From: Erysipelotrichaceae bacterium
GTDB taxonomy: Bacteria > Bacillota_I > Bacilli_A > Erysipelotrichales > Erysipelotrichaceae
NCBI GenBank assembly: GCA_017539105.1
Contig: JAFYHQ010000024.1
Coordinates: 1-64,000, forward strand
Length of the DNA stretch: 64,000 nucleotides
Reading direction: 5' to 3'
Shown: positions 17,394 through 26,130 of the stretch, piece by piece
Position numbering within the stretch: position 1 is the stretch's first letter
Layout: each line of letters opens with the position of its first letter
The notes under the pieces: model-generated
Database searches by the model: none
Told to the model about the DNA's origin: nothing
The model's input: the letters and a program-made list of their open reading frames with translations, nothing else
Made by a program: the position numbers and the translations under genes

Positions 17394-18691
17394 AGTATTA
17401 TTTTATCGGCATCAAAGGTACAGGCATGGCTGCTTTGGCAGTCATGTTGCATGAATTGGGGAATGAAGTCTGCGGTTCCGATCTGCAGAATCATTTCTTT
17501 ACGGAAGATGAACTTCGTGAAAGAGGAATTCCTATTTTTTCTTTCGATCCGGACAATATTACGGAAGAATATGATACCGTGATCATCGGCAATGCTTTCC
17601 TGGAAGATTTTCCGGAAGTCATCAAAGCCCGTGCGACCTGCAAGTGTTTCCGTTACCATGAATTCCTTGGTGAATTCATGAAAGACTATCAGACGGTCGC
17701 TATCTGCGGTTCCCATGGCAAGACCACGACGACGACTCTGTGTAAGACGATGCTTTCGGGTTTCAGGAAAACCGCTTATCTGATTGGAGACGGGGAAGGC
17801 TTTGTCGAAAAGGATAGCGAATACCTCTGTGTCGAAGCGGATGAATTCCGCAGGCATTTTGCCTGTTACCATCCGGAATATGCGATCATTACGAACATCG
17901 AGATCGATCATGTCGATTATTTCAAGGATGAGACCGATTATTTCAATGCCTATCAGGAGTTCGTGGATAACGTGAAGAAGACCGTATTTTATTACGGAGA
18001 TGATGAATGGTGCAGGAAACTGGTTTTTCCGGTCGATTCTTACAGCTTCGGTCTGACCGATAACAATGATTATTATCCGAAGGATCTTCAGATCCACGGC
18101 GATCATACTTCATTCGATCTGTATTACCGGGATTCTTTCTTGTATCGCTATGATGTTCCTCTGGTAGGGGACCATGTGATCATCGATGTCTTGGGTGTCA
18201 TCGCTTTGGGCGACAGGATGGGCTTTGCGCATGAAAAGATACAGGAGAATCTGAATTCGTACATCGGCCCGAAACGCAGATACGTGATCGAACGCTATGG
18301 AGACACGGTATTCGTGGATGATTATGCTCATCATCCGACGGAAGTAAAGGTGACCATCGAAGCTTCCAGGAAGCGGTTCCCTGATAAGAAGATCATCGCC
18401 ATCTTCAAGCCGCACCGCGCTTCCCGCGTGCTATATTTTGCTGAAGATTTTAAAAACGCACTGCAACTTGCGGATGAAGTCTATCTGATCGATTTTACTT
18501 CGATCGACGATAAGCAGGATGGAACGGATATCGATATCAGCTATCTGGAGAAAATGATTCCGGACAGCCACATTCTCAGCGAAGACGAAGATGGAGCGAA
18601 ACTGCTGACGCAATACAAAGGCGAATGTCTGGTCTTCATGTCCAGCAAAGACATTTACAATATCGCTCAACTGGTCAAGAAATACTTATAA
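17390..18691 (+). CDS. murC: UDP-N-acetylmuramate--L-alanine ligase
   Basis: 433 residues. Adds L-Ala to UDP-MurNAc, the first peptide-stem step of peptidoglycan synthesis, in the cytoplasm. The N-terminal nucleotide-binding loop is GIKGTGMAALA, the ATP-binding P-loop is GSHGKTTTT near residues 107-115, and the Mur ligase central and C-terminal parts include NIEIDHVDYF and DDYAHHPTEV. The gene is not in the mraZ-mraY cluster of this window (43943-48789), which is the usual neighbourhood for mur ligases in many bacteria. It overlaps the upstream acidic-protein gene by four bases. Confidence 0.95.
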   Translation: MKYYFIGIKGTGMAALAVMLHELGNEVCGSDLQNHFFTEDELRERGIPIFSFDPDNITEEYDTVIIGNAFLEDFPEVIKARATCKCFRYHEFLGEFMKDYQTVAICGSHGKTTTTTLCKTMLSGFRKTAYLIGDGEGFVEKDSEYLCVEADEFRRHFACYHPEYAIITNIEIDHVDYFKDETDYFNAYQEFVDNVKKTVFYYGDDEWCRKLVFPVDSYSFGLTDNNDYYPKDLQIHGDHTSFDLYYRDSFLYRYDVPLVGDHVIIDVLGVIALGDRMGFAHEKIQENLNSYIGPKRRYVIERYGDTVFVDDYAHHPTEVKVTIEASRKRFPDKKIIAIFKPHRASRVLYFAEDFKNALQLADEVYLIDFTSIDDKQDGTDIDISYLEKMIPDSHILSEDEDGAKLLTQYKGECLVFMSSKDIYNIAQLVKKYL

Positions 18692-18695
18692 ACAT

Positions 18696-18744
18696 TGTAA
18701 AGGCATACATAATTATTGAAAATATTTTCATTTTCAACTAAAAT
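18696..18744 (+). promoter_or_regulatory. Promoter of the ccpA operon with an upstream degenerate cre-like element
   Basis: TTGAAA (18716-18721), a 17-base spacer and TAAAAT (18739-18744) form a good sigma-A promoter. Upstream, 18696-18709 reads TGTAAAGGCATACA, close to the operator at 4790 but with GG instead of the central CG, so its function is uncertain. An 8-bp inverted repeat (18716-18723 with 18730-18737) overlaps the -35 box. Confidence 0.6.
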
Positions 18745-18764
18745 GATGATGTGAGGTGATAATT

Positions 18765-19157
18765 ATGGATACTTTTATTTTGGCTTTTAGAAACTTATGT
18801 AACGATCTTATGCCTATATTAGGCGCAGCGTGCCTGGTTTGTCTGATCATTCTGCTGATCAAACTGATCAAAGTGATCAGCAGTGTCGATGCTACGGTCT
18901 TGAAGACGCATGGAACCATCGAACTGGTGGATCGTTCGATCGAAAAGGTACAGGCTCCATTGGATACGGTAGCGAAAGTATCGACGACCGTCGATAAAGC
19001 GCATGACGCTACGGTAACTGCTGTCAAGGATGCAACCGAATATATCACGAAAAACGCTGAAGAGATCAAGGACAAAGTGATCTCGTTCATCAGCGATGGA
19101 TCAGAAAAGGTCGATGAACTGAAAGAGCCGAGTCCGGACGATCTGATCGGAGGCTGA
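18765..19157 (+). CDS. Small membrane-anchored helical protein (DUF948-like)
   Basis: 130 residues. One N-terminal transmembrane segment (LMPILGAACLVCLIILLIKLI) is followed by a long amphipathic helix rich in Val, Thr and Lys (TVAKVSTTVDKAHDATVTAVKDATEYITKNAEEIKDK-type repeats). This resembles DUF948/YtxG-type general stress proteins, but the match is only by shape. The ATG at 18765 follows GAGGTGA; a GTG at 18756 lies within that site and is rejected. It is the first gene of a four-gene run ending in ccpA and tyrS. Function unknown. Confidence 0.6.
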   Translation: MDTFILAFRNLCNDLMPILGAACLVCLIILLIKLIKVISSVDATVLKTHGTIELVDRSIEKVQAPLDTVAKVSTTVDKAHDATVTAVKDATEYITKNAEEIKDKVISFISDGSEKVDELKEPSPDDLIGG

Positions 19158-19159
19158 CA

Positions 19160-19573
19160 GTGGATTATTCAGAGATGAAAGAACGGGTCGATGAGCTTAA
19201 GAAAGCTCTTTATGCGATGATTGCCAAGATCTCGGGTATCGCATCCGATGGCAATGCGGAAATCGAATCCGTAAAACAGAAAGCAGTCGAAATATTAAGC
19301 GATGTACTGGTCAGGGTCGACAGCCAGGATCTCTTACGTGTCGATCCGGATAGTTTTGATAAGGAATTGGATAAAGTCAGCCAGAAGGCGGTCGAACTGT
19401 ATCAGAGTGTACAGGGAAGGATCAATGCGATCAAAGGGATCGCTCCTGTAAAGGAGGAACCTCATCAGCAGGCAGTCGTTCCAGACGCAATGAATGAGAC
19501 CGTTCAGGATGAGATCTCCGCAAAAGCGGCAGCTGTCATCTTAAGCTGGCTGAAGAAAGAGGAAACGCTATGA
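19160..19573 (+). CDS. Hypothetical helical protein encoded upstream of ccpA
   Basis: 137 residues, almost entirely helical and charged, with no membrane segment. I choose the GTG at 19160 because GGAGG lies at 19149-19153. The stop of the previous gene is only three bases away. The pattern of heptad-like hydrophobics (VDELKKALYAMIAKISGIA) suggests a coiled coil that may pair with the preceding membrane protein. It overlaps ccpA by four bases (ATGA). I do not recognise a family. Confidence 0.6.
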   Translation: MDYSEMKERVDELKKALYAMIAKISGIASDGNAEIESVKQKAVEILSDVLVRVDSQDLLRVDPDSFDKELDKVSQKAVELYQSVQGRINAIKGIAPVKEEPHQQAVVPDAMNETVQDEISAKAAAVILSWLKKEETL

Positions 19574-20562
19574 AGAAAGTAACGATCTATGAAGTCGCAA
19601 AAGAAGCAAACGTTTCGCTGGCGACGGTATCAAGAGTCATCAACGGATCGTCCGTTGTCAAGCAAGATACGAAAAACAGGGTAGAAGAAGCCATTCAGAA
19701 GCTCGGCTATCGTCCGAATGCGATCGCTCAGGGACTGGCTCTTTCCAAGACGACGACGGTGGGTCTGATCATTCCCGCCACTTCGATTTCTTTTTCCGGC
19801 AGAATGATCAATGGCTTGTGCGATGTCGCCAAGATCTATGATTATTCCGTCTATCTGCATACCATTACGCAAGGCGTTACCGATATCAAAGAAATCATCG
19901 ATGATGTGATCAAAGACAGAGTCGATGGCGTCATCATTTATGCCGACAAGGATCTGGATGAATCCACCAAACTGCTGGAAGAATACAATATCCCGATGGT
20001 CGTCATGGGAAACAAGATTTCTTCCGACAGCATCTGTTCCGTGTATTTCGATTATCGCAACGCGATCTGCGAATTGTGCGACAACTATTTGAATAAAGGG
20101 ATCGATGATATCGCTGTATTGCAGGATCATCGCAACGATGTCGTATCGGAATCCATCTATAATGGAGCGAAAGACGCCTATGCGAAACACAACAAGGAAT
20201 ATAAAGGCTATATCAACGTTTCCAAGGATAACAGATCCACTTACAAGTTCCTGAAATCCTATTTCAAGACCCATAGGCATCAGGTGTTTATCGCTAACCG
20301 CGACTCACAGGCTTTGGCTGCATTGAATGCGGCAACCGGCAACGGGATCGCGATTCCTGAAGATATGGAACTGGTGTGCATGAACGAAAGCAAGTATACG
20401 TCTTCGATCCGGCCGGAGATCAGCGCCTTCAATGTGCCGTATTATGATCTCGGAGCCATTTCCATGCGTCTGATGACAAAGATGCTGAAAGAAGAAGAAG
20501 TCGAAGAAAAAGAAAAATGCATCGAGATACTGTTCTCGCCAAAGAGTACGACAAAGGAGTAG
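19570..20562 (+). CDS. ccpA: LacI-family regulator, probable catabolite control protein A
   Basis: 330 residues. The N-terminal helix-turn-helix (VTIYEVAKEANVSLATVSRV) and hinge helix (YRPNAIAQGLALSKTTTVGLIIP) closely follow CcpA. A periplasmic-binding-protein-like core and the conserved YDLGAISMRLMTKML ending complete it. CcpA with Ser-phosphorylated HPr binds cre sites to repress carbon-uptake genes. Two matching sites occur in this window, at 4790 and 29753, both on importer promoters. The gene is not next to a sugar operon, which favours a global rather than local regulator. It starts inside the previous gene and is followed by tyrS three bases after its stop. Confidence 0.85.
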   Translation: MKKVTIYEVAKEANVSLATVSRVINGSSVVKQDTKNRVEEAIQKLGYRPNAIAQGLALSKTTTVGLIIPATSISFSGRMINGLCDVAKIYDYSVYLHTITQGVTDIKEIIDDVIKDRVDGVIIYADKDLDESTKLLEEYNIPMVVMGNKISSDSICSVYFDYRNAICELCDNYLNKGIDDIAVLQDHRNDVVSESIYNGAKDAYAKHNKEYKGYINVSKDNRSTYKFLKSYFKTHRHQVFIANRDSQALAALNAATGNGIAIPEDMELVCMNESKYTSSIRPEISAFNVPYYDLGAISMRLMTKMLKEEEVEEKEKCIEILFSPKSTTKE

Positions 20563-20564
20563 CT

Positions 20565-21791
20565 ATGCAGATATATGACGAACTGGTATGGAGAGGCCTG
20601 ATCAAGGATGAATCTTCTCCGGAATTGAAGGACCTTCTGAATAAAGGGGGAATGACATTTTATATCGGTACCGATCCTACAGGCGATTCGATGCATATCG
20701 GACATTTCTCCTCTTTCCTGATTTCCAAGCGATTAAAGAATGCGGGACATAATCCGATCCTGCTGGTAGGCGGGGGAACCGGTCTGATCGGCGATCCGAA
20801 ACCGGAAGCCGAGCGCCCGATGATCACGGTCGAAGAAGTACAGCACAATTATGAATGTCTGAAGAAACAGGCGGAGGATATCTTCGGTTTCGAGGTCGTA
20901 AACAATTATGACTGGCTGAAGGATTTCAGCTATATCGACTGGCTGAGAGATGTAGGTAAGTACTTCAATATCGGCTATATGCTGAATAAGGATATCGTAC
21001 GGAGAAGACTGGATGAAGGCATCACATATACCGAATTTTCGTATATGACGATGCAGGCATATGATTTCTTGCATCTCTATCAGACACGCAACGTAACGCT
21101 ACAGGTCGCGGGACAGGATCAGTGGGGCAATATCACTGCCGGTATCGAACTGATCCGTAAGAAGCTCGGGAAAGAGGTCTATGGCTTTACGATGCCTCTG
21201 TTGACGAAAGCAGACGGACAGAAATTCGGCAAGACCAATGGCAAAGCCATCTGGCTGGATATCAATAAGACTTCCGCCTATGAGATGTATCAGTTCTTTA
21301 TCAACTCCGAAGATGACAAGGTCATCGATTACCTGAAGTTCCTTACTTTCTTATCCAAAGAAGAAATCGAGGCGCTGGAAGTGCTTCATCGCGAACATCC
21401 GGAACAGCGTGCCGCGCACAAAGCCCTGGCCAGGGAAGTCATCACGTTCCTGCATGGCGAAGCTGCGTATGAATCGGCTGTCAGGATCGCGGAAACCTTC
21501 TTTAAAGGCAATCTGAAAGATCTGAGCTATGAAGAACTGAAACAGGGTACCGCCGATCTGGAGAAACACATCATTCCAGACAAAGCTCCTTTGATCAATA
21601 CCCTGGTAGCGATCGGCGCATGCCATTCCAATCGGGAAGCGCGTGAACTGATCAGCGGTTCTTCGATCAGCGTGAACGGAGAAAAGGTCACGGATCTGGA
21701 TTATGCTTTGAACAAGGAAGACGCCTTCAACAATGAGCTTACGATCATCAAGAAGGGCAAAAAATACTATTATGCGATCAATTTTGAATAA
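20565..21791 (+). CDS. tyrS: Tyrosyl-tRNA synthetase
   Basis: 408 residues, bacterial TyrRS. The class I signature HIGH is at residues 44-47 and the second signature KFGKT at 220-224. A C-terminal S4 RNA-binding domain (SNREARELISGSSISVNGEKV) binds the tRNA arm. The start at 20565 follows AAAGGAG; longer frames upstream overlap ccpA and are rejected. No T-box leader precedes it, because it is co-transcribed with ccpA, which is unusual for Firmicute tyrS. Confidence 0.95.
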   Translation: MQIYDELVWRGLIKDESSPELKDLLNKGGMTFYIGTDPTGDSMHIGHFSSFLISKRLKNAGHNPILLVGGGTGLIGDPKPEAERPMITVEEVQHNYECLKKQAEDIFGFEVVNNYDWLKDFSYIDWLRDVGKYFNIGYMLNKDIVRRRLDEGITYTEFSYMTMQAYDFLHLYQTRNVTLQVAGQDQWGNITAGIELIRKKLGKEVYGFTMPLLTKADGQKFGKTNGKAIWLDINKTSAYEMYQFFINSEDDKVIDYLKFLTFLSKEEIEALEVLHREHPEQRAAHKALAREVITFLHGEAAYESAVRIAETFFKGNLKDLSYEELKQGTADLEKHIIPDKAPLINTLVAIGACHSNREARELISGSSISVNGEKVTDLDYALNKEDAFNNELTIIKKGKKYYYAINFE

Positions 21792-22275
21792 AATCATTGT
21801 CATCCTTTGCATTTTCTCTTTATGGGGATGCAGTCTTATCCCAAGCAAAGCCCCGGATGCGGATGACCGTTATTTCTATCTTATCGATATGCTCAACGAA
21901 CATGAGACGTTTTCAGAGACTTCGCGCTATTTCGCGATTGAAGTGGAAATGGCGAAAATCGATAACGGTTACCGTTACTACATCATCATCGATGATCCGC
22001 AGCTTGCCATGTACGATATCGAACTGATCGCCATCGAAAAAGATGTCGACTACAGCGAGAATATGGCAGCGAATATCGGTGTCTTTGAGGATACGCAATA
22101 CAACATGATTCCGAATCAGTCCAATGTGGAAGACGGCTATGTCAAGGGGCTGATCGCTTCAGGCATTTCCAGGAATCCAGAAACGACACTTTATGTTTTC
22201 GTGCAGTTCAAGAATGCAGACTATTCTGTCGTACATAATGAATATCTGGTCTTGCCTTGCCGTTACGAGGGATGA
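21772..22275 (+). CDS. Small putative lipoprotein of unknown function
   Basis: 167 residues. The signal peptide ends in the lipobox SLWGC with Cys20. The mature domain is acidic and mixed alpha/beta, with no motif I recognise. It overlaps the end of tyrS by 20 bases and has only a weak, distant purine-rich ribosome-binding site, so translation is probably coupled to tyrS. A TTG at 21784 is a possible alternative start that would still leave a usable signal peptide. The lipid-II-flippase-like gene follows after three bases. Confidence 0.6.
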   Translation: MRSILNKIIVILCIFSLWGCSLIPSKAPDADDRYFYLIDMLNEHETFSETSRYFAIEVEMAKIDNGYRYYIIIDDPQLAMYDIELIAIEKDVDYSENMAANIGVFEDTQYNMIPNQSNVEDGYVKGLIASGISRNPETTLYVFVQFKNADYSVVHNEYLVLPCRYEG

Positions 22276-22278
22276 GGA

Positions 22279-23922
22279 ATGAATAAAGAGAAGATGAAAC
22301 AATCGCTGCTGATGGGAGCTCTTGCGAGCTCTTTTGGCATTTTTGTTTCGAAACTGCTGGGATTGCTGTATTATTCTCCGTTATCCGCCATTGCCGGCGA
22401 ATCCAATATGGCATTCTATTCGTTTACGTATACCTACTATGATCTCTTGCTTCAGGTATCGCAGGCAGGGATCCCGTTTGCGATCGCTTCCCTGGTCGCA
22501 AAATATATCGCAAAAGACGACTATAAGACCGTACTGCTTGTTAAGAAGGCCGGAACCTCCATCATCATGGGACTGACTGTCGCGGTGGCACTGGCGTTCG
22601 TGCTGATCGCAGAACCTTTGGCCAGACAGACATTAGGCGTCTATGCACCTGCGGAAGATATCCGCAATCTCAAGATTTTATTCAATATCCTGACACTTGC
22701 CATCGTCATCGTACCGTTGCTTAGTTCCTTTCGAGGCTATATCCAGGGATTGAAACGTCTGGATATCTATGCTTCCAGCCAGGTCCTGGAACAGTTCGTA
22801 AGAGTGTTCTGCATCATTGCGATCGGATATCTCTTTGTGGTAGTCATGCGTTTCGATAGCATCTGGGCGATTTTCATCGCAGTCGCGGCAGCTTCTTTCG
22901 GCGCTTTGATTGCCTATCTGTTCACCGTTTTCATGTCCAGAGAAGACGAGAAACACGTCGAAGATCTTGCCAAAGCACAGAATTACGATTCCGGAATCAT
23001 TGAAAAAGAGATCGTCAAAGAGATCCTGGCATTAGGCATCCCATATCTGATCATTTCTTTCCTGGGATCGGCAGGACCTCTTGTCAATACGTCGTTCTTT
23101 CTGAAATACATCACCAAAGTCCATGGCATGGAAGTCTATGAACAGTCCAAGCTGGCATTCGGCATCTTGCAGGCCAATATCGCCAAGATCGCCAACATTC
23201 CATCCGTGATCGCCATCGGCTTTGGTTCCGGAATGGTTCCATATCTTGCGGAATCTCTGGAGAAGAAAGACCATGACAAAATCAGCAGACAGATCAATCA
23301 GATCCTCGACACCAGCATGTTTATTCTGATACCGATGATCGTGATCTTCATCTTCTTTGCGAAAGATATCTATTACATCATGTACGGCGACAACAATCTC
23401 GAACTGGGAACGCAGCTGTTCATGGTAAGCAATATCCAGATCTTCTTAGGAACGGTCGCGCCGATCTTCTCGGCGATCATGATGTCGCTGAAACAGAGAA
23501 AAGAAGCCATCATCACCCTGATCATCAGTTTCCTCATCAAGTTTGTGACATTTTTCCCGATGGTACGTTATTTCCATACTTACGGCATGATCTATTCTTC
23601 CGGATTCTATTATCTGGTGCAGATCGTGATGTATTATTATTTCTTGCATAAACATTTCCATCTGAATATCGGCAGTTCGATCAGGACATTACTGCTGATT
23701 ATGCTTGCATCCCTGATCATGGTCATTCCTGCTTTTGCTTTGCATGCGATCGTTCCGTTTGAAAAACTCAATCGTCTGACCGATATCGCATTGATGGGCG
23801 GATTGGGAATCATCATGCTGCTGATCTATTATGGCATCAGCGTACATTTCCATCTGCCGCAGCAGATCTTTGAAACGGAAGATGTTTCGATCAAAGGTTT
23901 ACTGTCCCGCTTCCGTCGATAG
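22279..23922 (+). CDS. MurJ/SpoVB-type polysaccharide (lipid II) flippase
   Basis: 547 residues with about 14 membrane helices, of the MOP exporter superfamily (SpoVB/YtgP/MurJ branch). The N-terminal sequence SFGIFVSKLLGLLYYSPL and the loop GYIQGLKRLDIYASSQVLEQFVR are typical of Firmicute YtgP/SpoVB proteins, which flip lipid-linked wall precursors across the membrane. As no sporulation gene is seen here, a housekeeping lipid II flippase is more likely than SpoVB. GAGG precedes the ATG. The last 24 bases overlap the 3' end of ispH on the other strand. Confidence 0.82.
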   Translation: MNKEKMKQSLLMGALASSFGIFVSKLLGLLYYSPLSAIAGESNMAFYSFTYTYYDLLLQVSQAGIPFAIASLVAKYIAKDDYKTVLLVKKAGTSIIMGLTVAVALAFVLIAEPLARQTLGVYAPAEDIRNLKILFNILTLAIVIVPLLSSFRGYIQGLKRLDIYASSQVLEQFVRVFCIIAIGYLFVVVMRFDSIWAIFIAVAAASFGALIAYLFTVFMSREDEKHVEDLAKAQNYDSGIIEKEIVKEILALGIPYLIISFLGSAGPLVNTSFFLKYITKVHGMEVYEQSKLAFGILQANIAKIANIPSVIAIGFGSGMVPYLAESLEKKDHDKISRQINQILDTSMFILIPMIVIFIFFAKDIYYIMYGDNNLELGTQLFMVSNIQIFLGTVAPIFSAIMMSLKQRKEAIITLIISFLIKFVTFFPMVRYFHTYGMIYSSGFYYLVQIVMYYYFLHKHFHLNIGSSIRTLLLIMLASLIMVIPAFALHAIVPFEKLNRLTDIALMGGLGIIMLLIYYGISVHFHLPQQIFETEDVSIKGLLSRFRR

Positions 23923-24768
23923 ATGATCGATGACCTGACGGATCAGTTCCGGAGGCGTCGATGCTCCGGCGGTCACATAGATATTCTCGACGTCCTGTAG
24001 ATCGGACTTATCGATATCTTCGTAAGTCTGGATCAGCAGGACTTTTTTAATGCCGTGTTTTAAGCCGATTTCTTTCAGCATATTCGTATTGTTGGATCTC
24101 AGGTCTCCGACCACATACAGAAGATCACAATCTTTCAGTTCATAGATCGCTTTCTGACGGGAAGAAGTCGCGTTGCATACTTCCGGCTGGATGAAGATGG
24201 AAGGGTATTTCTCTTGCAGATAAGCGATGATATCGGAAAGTTCCAGATAAGACATCGTCGTCTGGTTGGTGAAAAAGAGCTTATGATTCAGGATATCCAA
24301 AGCATCGATATCTTCTTTGCAGCTGATCAGATGGATACGATCGGATATGGACAGCACGGCCTCCGCTTCCGGATGACCTTTCTTGCCGAAATAGATCACT
24401 TCATAGCCGTCATCGAGACGTTCTTTGATCAGATTCTGTGTTTTCAATACATCGACGCAGGTCGCATCCACATAACGCAATCCTTTGGCCGTCACTTTCT
24501 CTTTGATCGCATCCGAAATGCCATGCGCGGTAAAAATGATGACGCCTTCATCGATATCGTCAAGAAGCTCTTCCTTGCTTTTATGTTCATCATAAAGCGT
24601 AATGATCCCCTCGTTTTCAAGTTCCTTGCTGACATGACTGTTATGCACCAGCATGCCTAATATGTAAACCGGCTCTTCGGGATATTCTTTCCTGGTTTTC
24701 TTGGCGATGTTGATCGCGTTGACTACGCCTTTGCAATAGCCGCTGGGAATCACTTTCTGAATCTTCAT
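23899..24768 (-). CDS. ispH: 4-hydroxy-3-methylbut-2-enyl diphosphate reductase
   Basis: 289 residues. Last enzyme of the MEP isoprenoid pathway, reducing HMBPP to IPP and DMAPP with a [4Fe-4S] centre. The three cluster cysteines are visible: GYCKGV near residue 12, YVDATCVDV mid-protein, and PEVCNATSSRQ in the last third. The frame stays open far upstream on this strand, but residues before MKIQKVIPSGYC are shadow sequence of the helicase gene. A TATAAT box six bases before this ATG supports it. The 3' end overlaps the flippase gene tail to tail. Confidence 0.93.
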   Translation of the reverse strand: MKIQKVIPSGYCKGVVNAINIAKKTRKEYPEEPVYILGMLVHNSHVSKELENEGIITLYDEHKSKEELLDDIDEGVIIFTAHGISDAIKEKVTAKGLRYVDATCVDVLKTQNLIKERLDDGYEVIYFGKKGHPEAEAVLSISDRIHLISCKEDIDALDILNHKLFFTNQTTMSYLELSDIIAYLQEKYPSIFIQPEVCNATSSRQKAIYELKDCDLLYVVGDLRSNNTNMLKEIGLKHGIKKVLLIQTYEDIDKSDLQDVENIYVTAGASTPPELIRQVIDHLSTEAGQ

Positions 24769-24774
24769 AGTCTC

Positions 24775-24794
24775 ATTATACAATATGTTAGAAT
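24775..24794. promoter_or_regulatory. Back-to-back -10 boxes for ispH (-) and the DEAD-box helicase (+)
   Basis: On the minus strand TATAAT (24775-24780) ends six bases before the ispH ATG. On the plus strand TAGAAT (24789-24794) ends seven bases before the helicase ATG at 24802. The two boxes are eight bases apart, so the polymerases would compete, and neither gene has a Shine-Dalgarno. The -35 regions are weak. Confidence 0.5.
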
Positions 24795-24801
24795 AGTAGT
24801 G

Positions 24802-26130
24802 ATGAACACGGAACTCAAACAGGAGACACAGAAGTTTCTGGAACTCAACGGTTTCACGGAACTTACTGCCGTCCAGCAGGAAGTACTGAAAACAAGCAAT
24901 CGCAACCGCGATCTTATCGTATTGTCCAAGACCGGTACAGGGAAGACCCATGCCTATCTGATTCCGATCATGGAAATGATCAATCCTGTTTCGGACAAGA
25001 CGCAGGCCGTGATTTCCGTTCCTACCAGGGAACTGGCTTACCAGGTCTATCAGAACGCTTTGGTGATGAAAGAAGTCTACGAGGATCTGCGTATCGTTCT
25101 GCTGACGGGAGGAACAGATAAAAACAGAAGCATTTCCAAACTGGAGAAAGCGCCGCATATCATCATCGGTACCCCGGGCAGGATCAAAGATATTTTCGTG
25201 TCCAATCTGATCCGGGTCGATACCGTGCAGATGTTTATCATCGATGAGGCAGATATGACCATGGAATTCGGTTTCCTGGAAGATATCGATATCGTCTATT
25301 CCCATATGACCAAGAATCCGCGGACGCTCTGTTTCTCGGCGACGTTCCCGGAAGAACTGAACAAGTTCACGAAGAAGTATCTCGAGAATCCGAAGATGAT
25401 CAAAGTAAGTGACGCGAAACGGGATCCCAGGATCCATCATGTCCTTATCAACTGCAAGCACAAGGAATACAAACAAGCCTTATACGATATCCTGGCAGGT
25501 TTCAAGCCATATGTCTGTCTCATATTCGCCAATACCAAGGAAGAAGCAAACGATACTTACGAGTATCTCAATGAAAGAGACATCAAAGCCCTGCTGATCC
25601 ATGGGGGACTGGATTCAAGAAGCCGTCAGAAGGCGCTGAAAGATCTTCAGACCAGGAAATACAGCTATGTCATCGCTTCGGATGTCGCATCCCGAGGCAT
25701 CGATATCGAAGAAGTATCGCATGTGGTATCCATGGGACTTCCTTCCCAGTTGCAGTTCTACCTGCATCGTGCGGGCCGTACGGGACGAAACGGCAAGGAT
25801 GGGACCTGTTACCTGCTGTACAAAGAAAGCGATCTGGAAGCGATCAGAAAGCTTCACAGCAAGGGGATCAATTTCACTGCCAAAGAATTCAAGAACGGAA
25901 AATGGAAAGAAGCAAACAATCCTACGGTAAAGAAAAAAGTAAAATCCAATATCGATGAAAAAGAAATCGTAAAGAAACTCCATCGCAAGAACGAGAAAGT
26001 AAAACCAAACTATAAGAAAAAGAAAAACCAGGAAGTCGAACGGATCAAACGGCAGAAGAGAAGAGAATTCATTCAGAATAAGATCAAAGAAGAAAGAGTC
26101 GAAAGATATAAGAAGGAAGCCAAGAAATGA
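24802..26130 (+). CDS. DEAD-box ATP-dependent RNA helicase (CshB-like)
   Basis: 442 residues. Motifs in order: Q-motif region (TELTAVQQEVL), motif I SKTGTGKT, Ia PTRELAYQ, Ib TPGRIKD, motif II DEAD, motif III SAT, motif V SDVASRGIDIEEV and motif VI HRAGRTGRNG. A Lys-rich tail of about 70 residues follows, suited to RNA or ribosome binding as in cold-shock helicases CshA/CshB. I prefer the ATG at 24802 over the adjoining GTG at 24799. No Shine-Dalgarno is present. The rimO gene overlaps its stop by four bases. Confidence 0.92.
   Translation: MNTELKQETQKFLELNGFTELTAVQQEVLKTSNRNRDLIVLSKTGTGKTHAYLIPIMEMINPVSDKTQAVISVPTRELAYQVYQNALVMKEVYEDLRIVLLTGGTDKNRSISKLEKAPHIIIGTPGRIKDIFVSNLIRVDTVQMFIIDEADMTMEFGFLEDIDIVYSHMTKNPRTLCFSATFPEELNKFTKKYLENPKMIKVSDAKRDPRIHHVLINCKHKEYKQALYDILAGFKPYVCLIFANTKEEANDTYEYLNERDIKALLIHGGLDSRSRQKALKDLQTRKYSYVIASDVASRGIDIEEVSHVVSMGLPSQLQFYLHRAGRTGRNGKDGTCYLLYKESDLEAIRKLHSKGINFTAKEFKNGKWKEANNPTVKKKVKSNIDEKEIVKKLHRKNEKVKPNYKKKKNQEVERIKRQKRREFIQNKIKEERVERYKKEAKK

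Noticed and set aside
24769-25476. N-terminal extension of the ispH frame by about 235 codons
   Set aside because: The extra part is antisense to the helicase, has no IspH similarity, and the promoter for ispH lies between it and the true ATG.
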